From Papaver somniferum (Eukaryota; Streptophyta; Magnoliopsida; Ranunculales; Papaveraceae), in NCBI RefSeq assembly GCF_003573695.1, contig NC_039361.1, positions 136,494,777-136,558,776 of the forward strand: a DNA stretch of 64,000 bases, written 5' to 3'. The translations under genes and the position numbers were made by a program. Positions 23,514 to 35,470 of this stretch are shown piece by piece. Positions within the stretch are counted from its first letter, which is position 1. Every line of letters starts with the position of its first letter. The notes beneath the pieces were generated by a model. The model saw nothing but the letters and a program-made list of their open reading frames with translations, ran no database searches and was not told the DNA's origin.

Positions 23514-25932
23514 TGTTAGAGCATTGCTCGGTCGAAATCGCATGAGTTGCTATCTCAAGCATGTTTTTCAATGTTAGTGATCAAAACTATAAGTCTTGAT
23601 TTCTAGTCTATTATAGATAAATATCGGACTAGGGTAGAAAGTGTAATTGAGCTCAAGGACTTCATGGAAATTCATCATACAAGTAGAAGAACTACTCAAG
23701 GAACCGGTGGAACTTCTCGACAAAAAGGTATGTGAAGACTTGAACTTATCTATCACCCAAAAGTCTATCTACTCTATCTCCTAATATTTGAGACAAGAAT
23801 TCGTATGCTATATATATAGACTTTGATTATACACATTTGGTATTTCGAGCCGAGTATACCTCGCCTATCTATATCTCGAAATATGAGTTAGTAAGCTTTT
23901 CGGTTTAACCAAGTTTATCTTTACCATGTGACAAAAGTCATGATATGTTTCAATCATCTTGAAAATTAATTTGACGAGATATGGTGTAACAACTACATAA
24001 CGTCCTCTAAGAATGTTTCAATGATTGAAATGAGAGTTTAGATTACATAACCAATGGTGGACATAAGCATTGTTGTGGAAACACATTTATGTATAAGTCC
24101 TATTTCTTGAACCAAAGTTTGCGAACTTTGTTGATCAAGAGAACCGGAAGAATGGCGTGAGCCAAGTCCGCGAACTGCCGAAGTTCTCAAACCCGAGAAT
24201 TTCTACTGGAGTTGACAAACTACTTGCGTGAAACTCAGTCCGCGAACCGGTGAAGTTCTCATACCCGAGAATTTCTGCTGGAGTTTGTAAACTCTGCCCG
24301 GTAACTTAAGTCCGCGAACCTAGTCTGCGAACCTGAGAAGGTTATATACCTAAAGATGATTTCTGAACTTAAACTTAAAAAGACTAAGGATTGCAAACCG
24401 TGGCTATAAAAGTTCATGAACCGATTCAAGTGAATCAAATCATCTTTGCTTCAATTGTGTCTTGTGTAGTACATGAGATTTCCTTGCAATTCAACAACTC
24501 TCTTACTAGTTCATTTGAAGTCATTTGAACTAGTTATGGTGAAGAAGAACATGGTTGATATGTAATGCTCATATGGCTAACCATTTGGTTAACTATTGTT
24601 GAACCAACAAGTGCATACGTTTGGGTACGGTTAACAAACCTAGAAGCGTGTATTGTCAAGTGTGTGTAACAAGCTAATTTTTCGATCTAACGGTTGAGAA
24701 ATATTAGATTGAATCTAAATCAGGTTTTCATCTAGCGGTGAATATTGAATGCTTTGTTACTAAGATAACATTGATTGTTAACCCTGATTTGAAAGACTAT
24801 ATAAAGGAGACATCTAGTATTGTGCAAAACTAATCCCCACACCTCATGTGTGATACTAGTTTGCGTTCTAGAGTCGATTCTCCTTTAATCTTTGGTTATC
24901 TTCTTCTAAAACCAGGTTAACGACTTAATAATTCATTGGGATTGTGAAGCCAGACCGATACTACTTTTATCGTAGTTGTGTGATCTGATCTTGCATCTTC
25001 TATCGTACGAGTAAAATCAGATTGATTGGCTTGAGATTGATATCTCCAATAGGAAAGATATAAAAAATAGTCACAAACATCTTCGTCTCATTGTTTGTGA
25101 TTCCGCAACATCTTGTTTCGCTACCATACGATTAAGATTGTTGTGAAGTGATTGATAACTCTAGTCTGTTCTTCGGGAATATAAGACCGAATTATCAATT
25201 GGTTCCTGTTCACCTTGATTATTATCAAAATACAGAACAAAACCTTTTAGGGTTTATCTGTGGGAGACAGATTGATCCTTTGATAGACTTGTCTGTGTGA
25301 GACAGATTTGTTTATTGTCAAAGCCTTCGATTTTGGGTCGTAGCAACTCTTAGTTGTGGGTGAGATCAGCTAAGGGAATCAAGTCCGCAGTATCCTGCTG
25401 GGATCAGAGGCGTAGGGAGTACAACTGTACCTTAGATCAGTGGGATACTGATTGGGGTTCAACTACAATCCAGTCCGAAGTTAGATTGGAGTAGGCTAGT
25501 GTCTGTAGCGGCTTAATACAATGTTTGTTCAATCTGGACTAGGTCCCGGGGTTTTTCTGCATTTGCGGTTTCCTCGTTAATAAAATTTCTGGTGTCTGTG
25601 TTATTTCTATTTCCGCATTATATTTGTTTATATAATTAAAATAATACAGGTTGTGCGTTTGAATCAATCAATTGAAAATTCAACCTTCAGTTGTTGATTG
25701 ATATTGATTGATCCTTGGATATTGGTCTTTGGTACCATCCAAGTTATTCCTTGTATTTGATTAGAACTCGCAGTTCTTGCTTGAGTAAATCAAATCAAGA
25801 AGAGAGATATAAACTCGTTGATATACTTTTAATTGATTGAATCTTGTTGATTCTCTTAAAAGTATATTCGAGTTCGTCCATACAAATTGCTAAGCGAAAT
25901 ATTGGGTGGTGTTGTTAGACCTCGCTTTTTCA
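23514..25932 (+). repeat. 3' LTR of outer element (LTR4)
   Basis: It starts TGTTAGAGCATTGCTCGG after a decayed polypurine tract (AAAAATGGGGAGAT, 23500-23513) and ends CCTCGCTTTTTCA. It is flanked by ACATC, which matches the duplication before LTR1. Confidence 0.88.
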
Positions 25933-25937
25933 ACATC

Positions 25938-26000
25938 TAAACCATGTCAAAGTGTTTTCTTGTAGAATTCTTGATAAAATCTCGCCAACATCCATGTGTT
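25938..26000 (-). pseudogene. N-terminal side of the split gypsy gag
   Basis: On the minus strand this reads MLARFYQEFYKKTL followed, after one frameshift, by TWFRC. That is the retrotrans_gag core and joins directly to FEDLKSLFIHNYS on the other side of the 15-kb insertion at 10952. The gag is then cut at 26000 by the LTR of the next gypsy element. Confidence 0.7.
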
Positions 26001-27703
26001 TGATAGACACATTTTTGTGTCTGAATTGTCCTTAGTGTCTCTGTTACTAGTGCTTGATTTTGTACTTATTATGGTGTTTTTATGTTTGTGTAGGTGTTTT
26101 TGGAGAAATACACTTGTGTGAAAAAAGTTGCTCAAAAAGTGCTATTTTGACCCCCGATTGACATTTGTTATACGTACCCCAGCTTTGGCTAAGGGAACCC
26201 AGGGTTATGCATAGCCCAAATTCATCCTCAGCACCCAATTACTAAGGGGCAAACTACCTGCCATTTGCACCCCCAGAGCGCCACCTGCTATTTGCACCCA
26301 TGGTTTGGTTAAGGGGCACCTTCTTCTTCATTTCAATTTTTCAGATTTGGCGGGAAATGTTGCAGCCAACTGGTGGATTTCTGGTTCAATATTTGGGCGT
26401 GTTAGAAGGAGACTCAATGGATAGAACTTTGTGGGATGACTTGATATAGCTTAAAAGGCTTGGTATGGCTCTTTGGTTCAATTGAATTTGGCTAGCTAAT
26501 CCGTGGTAAAGAAAACAGAGCTGCATGTTTTTCCAAGAGTTTCAGTGAAGAATTTCCGGGAGTTTTGGCGAGACTTAATCACCCTAGTGAGTTGTAATCA
26601 TCCTGTTACAATTTAATAGGGGTGGTATGGTGTGTTGTTTCGACTAAGTTGGGCTGCATCGTTGGATTGAAGCAAACAGAGGACACGAGTTCTTCACGGG
26701 TTCTATAAGAGTTACAGCGAGTTTGGGACGTGTACTGCTCATGTTTTAGGTTGTTTAGCTCTAAATTGGAGCACGCAGAAGGTAAATAAGGAGAGTAAGC
26801 AAAAGTTATCGCATGTAGGAAGAAAAAAAAGGAAATTATTCTCGAGAATAATTTTCCTTTACTGCCGGAATTATTTGGAGTTATGAGGATGTATTCTCGG
26901 TCATATTTGTTATATATAGGCTTCTGGGATCACAGAGAGGGGGACGGAGAGTTTGGGAAGAATTTGGAACATCACAGAGGAGAAACACGATCACCATAGA
27001 AACCTGCTGCTGCCATTGAAGAACACGAAGAACATAGACCCACAGAAGCATTCGTTTTTGCTGCAGTATTTGCGACTGTTCAGCGACAGTCTTAGAGCTA
27101 CAGTAACAGTGACACATCCTCTGCATCGTTCTTTGGTTTGCAACAATTATAAGCGTTACAAACCCGGTTTTGAATTATTTCTCCCTTTTCATCATTTGTA
27201 AACACCATTTGAGCAATGAAATCAACTTTTGAGCGTGTTTCCAACATAATAATGAGCTAAATCTCCCACAACCAAGGCAATGAGGAAGCTATTTACGCAT
27301 GAATAATTGGTAACTATTTTATTTTCTCTAATTTATAATTCACTCAATCACTACTTTTGCAGAGTTTTAAATTGTTTCCATAATTTTCTTAATTAGTTGT
27401 GATTCAATCTGATAGGTTATACTTTGTTTAGTCAATTGATAATCTATGCTTAGGGAATACGATTGATATTTGAGAATTTTCCTGATTATTTGTGAATTAA
27501 GAAATAAGGGACTTAAAAGATAATTAGAGTTTTGGATTATTTGTCATAATTTATTCATGTGTGATAGTGGAATCAGTGTCTTGGTTATTCCTAATAATCT
27601 TGATTTAAGTTTTGTTTGTTTTTAAATTTCATTAAATCTAAAATCTTTTGCTTTTACAAGTCTACACGAACTTTTTACTACAACTCAATTAAAAATCACA
27701 TCA
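26001..27703 (+). repeat. 5' LTR of a second Ty3/gypsy element (Athila/Tat-like)
   Basis: It starts TGATAGACACATTTTTGTG and ends just before the primer site, ending CATCA. A TATA-like TATATATAGG lies at 26911. A 33-bp near-perfect palindrome centred on CTCGAG (26841-26846) lies 70 bp upstream. The 3' LTR was not found in the window. Confidence 0.72.
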
Positions 27704-27708
27704 ATTTT

Positions 27709-27726
27709 TGGCGCCGCTGCCGGGGA
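27709..27726 (+). other. Primer binding site, tRNA-Asp type
   Basis: TGGCGCCGCTGCCGGGGA resembles the tRNA-Asp-complementary primer site typical of plant Athila/Tat gypsy elements, with one likely difference from the usual form. Confidence 0.8.
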
Positions 27727-28804
27727 CTTGTCTTTAGGTTAGAGTTTTTAGATTTTTTTTTTAGGTTTTTATTTGTTTTTCATTTTTATTTTATTTGTTC
27801 TTATTTATGTTTTTAGGTTTTTGTCTTTTGCTTACAGAGTTTGGAGTTTGGAGCGAAAGAAAATTTTCCAAAGTTTTTGGTGAATACTTAAAGATTTGGA
27901 GTAAAAGCAAAGCGAAGGGAGCGAAAGAAAAGAAGAATAAAAATTAATTAAAAAAAAGAGAGAGAGACAATTTTTTTTAGAACTTCTTTTTTTTAGATTA
28001 GCTTTTTCTTTTGCACTTTATTTTTGGACTTTGGACTGTGGACTTTGGGACTTTTTAAAAAAAAAAACTACGGAAGGGTGGTTTAAATATAAACTGTTTG
28101 CATAGAATGACAGCGATTACGATATCTCCTCGGCCCCTCGGGTTCGTACATGACATAGGAGTCGTGGCCCAAGTCGACTTCAGCGGTTCATCCCCTCTCT
28201 GGAACACTCGTGAATCCCCTGTCAGCGAGTTACTGTATTCCTTCGTTTGCATATATGCTGAGGATTTGAAAACGGCTGCTTTAATTTCCTAGTAAAGGTC
28301 AAGGATTGGCCATACAAGATAAGGGTTCGGATTTCATCACCGTTCCCTTCTTGCCCGCCTTAGGAAAACGAAACCAAACGCGAACCTAAGCCTAAAATTT
28401 TACTAGAACGAGACCTATAGGGTAACGAGCTTAATAGGAAAGTCATTCGAAAAATATTGGTTACTCTTTTAAGCATGCTTCAAAGTTCATGATGGTTTCT
28501 GCGAGTTGAATACGCCGCCTTGTAACGTCGGTGAGTCCTTGGGTATCAAAGCTCCACTGAGCTTCCCTCATCTCGATTCAACTTACTTAAACTCGGATTG
28601 ATTCCATAGGGGTTTGCTTAAATTGTAACGAATTCCCTTTCGAAGGATTAGAAGCTGGTCTAGAAACAATCTAAGTGGAGTCATCATGCTTTTTGTTTGC
28701 TAGAAATAAGTAGGTTTGTTGTGGTGGAGTCAGCCTTGTTTGTGTTTGTATAGAACTTCCCTTCCTTTTATGATTTTTTTCTTTTTCTTTTGTTTTTCTA
28801 GTGT
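27727..28804 (+). other. Leader of the second gypsy element
   Basis: This is a non-coding region between primer site and gag, with long T-rich and A-rich runs at 27740-28060. No gene is supported. Confidence 0.5.
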
Positions 28805-29325
28805 ATGCCCAAGGTTATTAAAGAGCGGGCTTGTAAAAGAAACACTCTAGGTCGTTTGATTAGTGATAAATCTAGTAGTTCTTCTTGTGAAGGAGGGGAG
28901 CTCGAAGACTTTTCTTTTGAGAGCCCTGTTTTTGGAAACTTCAGTTTTGAGAATATGTATCTTCGTGAGGAAAATACCCCTAGTACTTCAGTTGTGCCAG
29001 CGATGGAAACTTTGAAAGATTACATGTTCCCAACTAGGTCCACCCGAGCTTCGTGCATTAAATTGCCAGCCACTACGGCTAATTTCGAGATAAAACCTAG
29101 TATTCTTCAGATGATCCCTATATTCTTAAGGAAAGATGATGAGAACCCTTATTTTCATATTAGGGACTTTGAGGAAATTTGTGGGATAATTAGAATAAAA
29201 GACCTTACTGATGAAATCTTGAAACTTAAGATGTTTCCCTTTTCCTTGAGAGATAAAGCCAAGACCTGGATGAACAACCTACCATATGAATCCATTGAAA
29301 CATGGCATGCCAAGGTATGCGAATA
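28805..29325 (+). pseudogene. Athila/Tat-like gag, 5' part only
   Basis: The frame opens at ATG 28805 and carries the gag pattern of Athila-type elements: METLKDYMFPTRS, then CIKLPATTANFEIKPSILQM, IPIFLRKDDENPYFHIRDFEEIC, and FPFSLRDKAKTWMNNLP (the retrotrans_gag start). After ETWHAK at about 29312 it switches to unrelated sequence and stops at 29344. The rest of gag and all of pol are missing, so the element was truncated or interrupted here. The 20-bp tandem array starts within 30 bp of the break. Confidence 0.8.
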
Positions 29326-29342
29326 TAGTGAACCCTTTGGAT

Positions 29343-29422
29343 GAATGCGCTGTAACAATCCTGAATACGGTGTAACGAACTTGAATACGGTTTTACGATC
29401 CTGAATGCGGTGGAGCGATATG
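29343..29422. repeat. Four tandem copies of a 20-bp unit
   Basis: Units start at 29343, 29363, 29383 and 29403 with the consensus GAATACGGTGTAACGATCCT; adjacent copies differ at a few bases. They are followed by TATAAATA at 29443 flanked by two CACCACCATC repeats, then a run of A at 29462-29471. Confidence 0.8.
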
Positions 29423-29471
29423 TAAGCGGCACCACCACCATCTATAAATAGCACCACCATCAAAAAAAAAA

Positions 29472-30380
29472 ATTATAATGAAAGCAAAAGTTAAAATTGT
29501 GTATGAAGGGATAAATATGAAGGACACATGGGTAATTTCATTAACATATTTAACTGTGAGTCACCACTTAATTCTCTTTTTACGGAAGTATGATCATTTT
29601 GTTTATAGTTTGTAACAGTAGGATGCCTTTGTGAATCCAGTCCTAATACCAGGACTGTTTTGTACATTTTCCTCTTTTTTTTAATCATAGATATGTTAAC
29701 AGTAGTTGAGTTTTGATATTTCAATCGCCTAAAGCATGTGATTCTATTTGAAGAGTACGAATCCGAGCAAATCAATCTTCATATCATCATGTTGTAGACA
29801 GATTTATACCCATGTTGTTGAAGATGCTCAACTAACAATGTAATCGTGATTCGATTTTATTAAAACATCTATGAAATCTAGATATGATATTTTTATTCAT
29901 ATAAAATCACGAATCAAATAAGATTTTGACAGAAAATATTAGGAATCCGGAAAACTTAGATTTAGATTCGAGGAATTCTTTTCTTCAAGAGTTCTTACCT
30001 TTGATCAATATATTTGGTCAAGGTCGATATGCTTGTGAGATGAGCACCATCAAAATCAGCATATGAAATTTCGACTTCAATCAGATGCATCATGATATGG
30101 TCTAATAAACGCATAGATCATCAATATTTGAGCATACCAAGCTTATTCATGCAGTTTGTCAAGCAATTATATAGAATCATGCATCAGATTTATGATTATG
30201 ATCTATATTATATATATAAGAAACATGAAGTTCTAAAACCTTAGTCGGCGCCGATGAAGATATGTCAAACTCGTACCTTCACAAATTTCCTATCGATTTC
30301 CTCTGTTTGGGATGTGATCTAAGTTGTTACTCTATTCTCTGATCTCCTATCAGGATTTTGACGGTGTTATGTCTAGATTT
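29472..30380. other. AT-rich interval, no gene seen
   Basis: Open frames are short and look like no family. The segment may be internal or leader sequence of the minus-oriented copia LTR that follows. Confidence 0.4.
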
Positions 30381-30389
30381 CCTGATTAT

Positions 30390-30810
30390 CTTCTAAGTCG
30401 GTTGAGGTTAATGGCAGTTAGAAGAGAATCAGAGCGATGAGAGAGAGAATTATTTAAAGCCTATTTCTTATTATCAGAATTAACTTGTTTACATCATCAA
30501 CCTTTCTGGATATTTATACATAGCATGACAATTACATGTAGATGACTTAGCACATGACATCCTAGAATTCAATAGTTTTCCTCCTTGTGCTTGTACCGAT
30601 CTAGGATTGGTTCCCATATCTTCCTTTAGCTGACAACATCGAGATTCTTATTAGCTTTGCATCTGGACTCAGGTCTTCCGCACCCAACTCAGTGTCTTCG
30701 TCTTGTTTGATCGTCTATGGCTCGGTAAATCGACATATGGTTCATGTCTTCTACTTATAATCTTGAGTCTTATTTTATATCTCAGTTATATTACTCTTCA
30801 ACTGCTAGTT
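30390..30810 (-). repeat. Probable copia LTR fragment, minus orientation
   Basis: Read on the minus strand, the segment has ATGTATAAATATCC as a TATA region near 30515, then a leader ending in ATTCTCTCTCTCATCGCTCTGATTC, typical of short plant copia LTRs. Ends, TSD and primer site could not be fixed. Confidence 0.4.
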
Positions 30811-30837
30811 CTTGGATAGATGTTATATTTTGTCATC

Positions 30838-33440
30838 TACATGAACTATCTGATATTTCTACTCAAGGTAGGTTGGCGAGCCAGTTCACGAACCATAGAT
30901 ATCTGAGTTTCAGAAATACATGAGGCTTGGCGAACCAGTTTGCAAATCGCTAGTTCAGTGGGAACAGTTCACGAACCGTTGTGAACTGATTTATTAAAGT
31001 TGGTATTATAGGCTAGCAGTTGAGGAACCGTGGTCAACTGAGTTCGGAAGTCTTGTAGGGTTGGATAGGGATGCACAGGACCGTACCAGTACCGAGGTCA
31101 GATGGGACGGGTACAAGTACCAAAAACTGGTATCGAGCCTATAGTAGGTACAAGTAACGGTCTTAGGATATTCCCGTCCCGTAGTACCGAGTTAAGAGAA
31201 CCAAACACTTCCTGACACCAGTACACAATCATAAAACCTATTCCAAAATTCAATGAGGGGAATCACCACACGCTAACGAGAAGCTTAGCACCATCACCAT
31301 AATCCTCGACAGTACCACACATCTCCCACGGACTGTGTTACACAGTACTAACGGCAAAGAACCAATTAGGCTCGCCAATTGAAGTATCAAAGTGAAGTAA
31401 CTAACAGCAAAATTGACAAAAACTCATCACCGACAGAGTATTCATGTGAAACCAAACAGACAAAAATATCAAATCAAGAAGATGGAGGAAGAAAATTGAT
31501 CGGTGGGGCAACATTCTCACCACCACCACTATTGTTGTCGCTTAATCTCGATCTTCAATAAAATCGAAACCCTATCAAGAGGGGAAATGAAGATCGAGAT
31601 TGAGAAAAGGAAATTGAGATTCTGGGGGTTTTATATTTAAGGATAAAGAATAATGGGTTTGAGAAAAGAGCGAGGGATGAGTGGTAATGGATGAATGGAA
31701 AATCTTATGGTCTTCTTCACCTTAAAAACATGCTGTCATGCTGGTTGCTCGAAGAAGGAAGGGAAATCACATCCCATGTACTTCAAACCTGGTGTTGATT
31801 TTTTAAGAGCTTCCTAAACTATTTGAGGAAAGAATCGGTCTCGTCCCGTCTTGTACCGAGTTAAACAGGTACAGGTCCCGTCCCGTACTTCACAGGTACA
31901 CAGGTACATGTGCCGACCATAGGGAGGTACAAATACTGAGTTAGGACAAAACCCGTACCTTGTGTAGCCCTAGGGTTGGCGAACCCGATTCACGAACCTT
32001 TGCACCTTGACTCGTGAACAAGCCTAACGATTCACGAATCGTTGTACTGCCGTCTCAGCATACTTTAACAGATGCTCAAAGACTTATTTTTGAAATATGT
32101 TTAGCATTTTTGTAACTCTATCAAACACTTCTCAGACTTCATTGGTCACTCAAACACTTATGTGTGTGCATCATGATTAAATGAACATAAAATTGGTTTA
32201 GTTCTTTGGCTACTTGCCAAACCGACCAATCATAATACAAGGTTCCAGAACCGGTTCCTGGTGTATATTCTTCTATTGTATTTTCAAGATCTAAAACTGT
32301 TTGCCTGATTCTCAAGTTATCTTAGCTTGAATTCTAAGCAACCCTTGGTATTTGAAAAACTATAAATAGAGATGCTCTTTCAACTAGGAAATTAAATCCC
32401 CAACACTTTGTGTCCTAATTGATTTTGTAGTCGTCCTCTATGGACATAGGTTTTCTTTGAGAAACATAATTAGGTCTATGACTAAAGGACTTCACTTTGG
32501 GATTCATAAATCCAAGTACGTCTATATTTACCTTGATAGTTCATGTATCCCGATCTTGCTTTTTCGTTATCGAGGTTTTCGTAATCTCTCTCGAGAAAGA
32601 TAGATAGTAATCACACAATTCTTTTCGTCTCAGACTTTGTGATTCCTCAAGATAGATATATGAAAACTGATCTTCATTGATACTTTGAAGATTGTTCTTG
32701 AGAGGTGGTTAAGAATCTAGGCTTCTCTTCAAGAGCTGTAAGTTCCAGATTTATGAGGTTTGCTAGCTTTGTCTATTGCAAACAGATTTCCTAACCTTGA
32801 TCTTGGATCTAAATGGAAATCAGATAGGCTTATCTGTTCGAGGAAGATTGATATCAAAAGTCTTTACTACGGTTGAAGCAACTCTTAGGCTGTAAAGGAC
32901 GTCAACCAAGGGAATCAAATGCGTAAAGACTTGCGAGGTTCAAGAGGCATAAGGAGTGTGATTGTAACTAAATCGCTTGGAGGGTGGATTCAACAACATT
33001 CTAGTCCGAAGTCTGATAGTATGCTAGTCTCTATAGCGACTTAACACAGTTTCTTGTTCAAATATGGATGAGGTCCATGGGTTTTTCTGCTATTATAGTT
33101 TCCTCGTTAACAAAACTTCTGGTGTCTTTTGTTTTTGTTTTTCGCATTATATTGTTTATCTTTATTATTGGATTTACGTAAGTTGTATCAATCTTAGTAG
33201 ATTTTTCCATCTAATTGTGATTGATTACGAGACTTTGAGATCGTCCAAGTACTCTTCTTAACAATCAGGTTCATGGACTCTTGTCGATATACATACTGAT
33301 AAAGAAGAGGTTAGTGATACAAACTCCATATATATTTTTTCAAGGATTATCGATTGGTCTACTTGGAATTGTATTAAAGTTTTGTCCACAGGTTTCCAAA
33401 CGAAAAAGTTGGTGGTATACTTGGTACCCATGCGTTTTCA
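30838..33440 (+). repeat. Diverged Sirevirus-like LTR (LTR6), interrupted by a MITE
   Basis: The 3' half follows the same order of phrases as LTR1-LTR4: GACTTCA...GGGATT, CAACCAAGGGAATCAA, TAGTCCGAAGTC, TAGCGACTTAACACAGT, TTTCCTCGTTAACAAAACTTCTGGTGTC, and an end at CGTTTTCA (33440). The 5' part has repeated TTCACGAACC motifs instead of TCCGCGAAC. The first few hundred bases of the LTR cannot be recognised. No primer site follows, so it is a solo or truncated LTR. Confidence 0.65.
31066..31972. mobile_element. hAT-like MITE, 907 bp, nested in LTR6
   Basis: Ends are TAGGGATGCACAGGACCGTACC and, on the other strand, TAGGGCTACACAAGGTACGGG. The flanks are GGGTTGGA and GGGTTGGC, an 8-bp duplication with one mismatch, as for hAT elements. 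GTACCGAGTTAA/GGTACAGG motifs recur near both ends. No transposase frame is present. A 60-codon frame inside (31379-31561) is probably meaningless. Confidence 0.78.
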
Positions 33441-34200
33441 GTCATCATAACTTTACCCATGACAAGTATCGAATTTGCCTTAAACATATAATCACCTAAC
33501 TTTATGATTAAACATGATCCATTCAACACTTTTCAAGCATATATTACTTCGGGTTGATTCATACTCTCAAATTCCAAAATAAATCATATACAAAGCACAA
33601 CAAACATATGCATTCTTATTAAAACTCCTTCGTTATTCTCAAAGCGTCACTTTGGAAATATTTAGTCGAATAATGAAAAAAATTATCTACCATCACAACT
33701 TTTAGAAACTAGTTTGAAAAATATTAGTTTTTCCTTTTTAAAACAATAGTAACAGATTCTTAAGGAGTTTATCTAAGAGCGGTGCATAAATGATTAAATC
33801 TTAGTAGCATTTTCAAATCTTTCGAGAATTCCATCACTAAAAGTCCCGTCAATGTCTTTGATTCTTTTGAAAGCATGTTGATTATGTTCATAAGTTAGAA
33901 CACTCACCTTTTAAACAATAGTACGAACAAACTCTATGTTCTTCTTGTTCAAGAAGTTCCTCGACTGTACTTGCTAGCAAAAGATGAAGATTTGCTATTT
34001 CAGACTTTGAATTCTTACATTCTTGAATCAAATTTTCACTGTTTCAGCATACCCGTTAATCCGCTTTTGAAGGAGGGTCCCTGTAAAAAATAACATAATC
34101 TTAAACAAAATAATACTTGTTGTTAATCTTATATATTCAGTCAATAAAAAGTAGAAAACTTCTTTAATCAATCCAATATTACCTGCATTTGTAGTTAAAC
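33441..34200. other. AT-rich interval, no gene seen
   Basis: No open frame or repeat boundary convinces. It separates LTR6 from the LINE relic. Confidence 0.4.
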
Positions 34201-34201
34201 T

Positions 34202-35330
34202 ATGGTAAGAGTCAATTTGTTTACTATTGGTACTAAAAATCTTAAACAAGACAATTTTAGATGGCTATTAAGCAACTCTGGGGAATTTACAATTAAGTCC
34301 ATGTACGATAAACTAAATGATACATGCTTAAAGTTCATTTCCTTAAACACGAGTGAAGATTTTTGGAAGAGACTGTGGGAACTTGATATCTATTAAAGAA
34401 TCAAGTTATTTTTCTGGAAAATGTCGGCAAAACACCCTCTTTACGAACTCTAAATTCTCTGGAATTGTCAATGATATTTCACCTCACTGTTCTTTTGGAC
34501 GGGGTTAGGAGGAAACAAGAGAGTTCATTTTCTTTCATTGTGCCTTTGCTAAATCTATATGGTTATCTTCCTCCAAACTTTGTGCGTTTCAGTTTAATTC
34601 TTTTCATTCATTTCTAGATATCTGTAAATTGTGATTAGACAAAAAAATGACTATATTAGTATAGAATTGGGAAAAAACAAAATGTGTTCATATGGAAGGA
34701 GAGATGTGTTAGAATTTTTCGAGACCTAGAAAATACTCTAATACAAATAGCTTCAGAAATCCAAAGATATCATATTTATTTGGACGGATTTCATAACTGC
34801 GGGAGAATTCCTACTACTAAAATTCAGAAATAAAAACAACCATGAAAAGCTCCTGAATTAGGAAATCTTAAGGTCATCACAAATACAACATGGATGTCCA
34901 TGAAAAGACTGTAACTATGGTTTTGCTTTAATCTTAAGAAATGAGCAGGAATTTACGATGGAGCCAAGGCAAGTCCATCCACAACAATAACATTTGAATA
35001 AGCAGAATTTTATGGGTATTCCATATAACACATTGGCCAAAGAGAAGAAAATAAGGGGATTCGACATAGAAAGAAAACTGCAAGAACTTTATTCAAGCTC
35101 TAGATAGAAAACATACTTTTATCACCTGGCAAAGTAAGAGAAAATAACTGCCTCTTGTTTCAAAAAATTTAGGGTTTTCTTTTGTTCAACAGACTGGTAA
35201 TGAGGTAGTCGATGCCTTAACCAAACATGCTAAACACTACATTTGTATTCTTTGATTGGACAGTAGAACCCTCTCTATTATTAAGAAAAAATTCCTAGTA
35301 GATAAATATAATATTAAGAATGGGTTTGGT
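34202..35330 (+). pseudogene. LINE 3' end: zf-RVT and RNase H-like relic
   Basis: The first frame reads DNFRWLLSNSGEFTIKSMYDKLND...FWKRLWELDIY, the start of the zf-RVT region that follows reverse transcriptase in plant L1-type LINEs. Other frames continue with IKLFFWKM and a decayed CysHis block (EFIFFHCAFAKSIW). At 34913-35010 a frame reads NYGFALILRNEQEF, and near 35195 VVDALTKHAKH, the two ends of the LINE RNase H domain. Many stops and frameshifts show an old copy. The reverse transcriptase and endonuclease are absent (5' truncation, the usual fate of LINE insertions). Confidence 0.75.
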
Positions 35331-35470
35331 AATGCTTTTATTTTTCAAAAAATATATACAGTAATTATTTTTCATATTAGTGTTTGGTAAAATATTTTCA
35401 AAGTGCTTTTAATCCAAAGCACTTTCAAAATTCCTCAGCTTTTAAAAGCTGGGGGAGAGGAGTTTTAAAA

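Larger units (their letters stand above)
10953..25932 (+). mobile_element. Sirevirus-like Ty1/copia element with gag but no pol, holding a nested copy
   Basis: The insertion is flanked by perfect 5-bp duplications ACATC (10948-10952 and 25933-25937) and splits the gypsy gag gene. Its order is LTR 10953-13377, initiator-Met primer site, gag, a 121-codon frame, a long non-coding tail with several GGGGGAG runs, and LTR 23514-25932. Very long LTRs, this primer site and multiple polypurine-like runs are known traits of the Sirevirus (SIRE/Maximus) lineage. No protease, integrase or reverse transcriptase is present. The nested relative lacks pol at the same place, so the structure is a family trait, as in large retrotransposon derivatives (LARD) or terminal-repeat elements with gag (TR-GAG). 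Mobilisation would need pol supplied in trans (inference). Confidence 0.85.

Noticed and set aside
20863..23756. Short frames at the same place in each LTR (e.g. 20863-21045, 23574-23756, 11085-11324)
   Set aside because: They recur only because the LTRs are homologous, and differ in strand and length between copies.
30832..33446. GTCATC at both sides of LTR6 as a target duplication
   Set aside because: The sequence after the left copy does not begin with TG or resemble the family's LTR start, so the match is probably chance.
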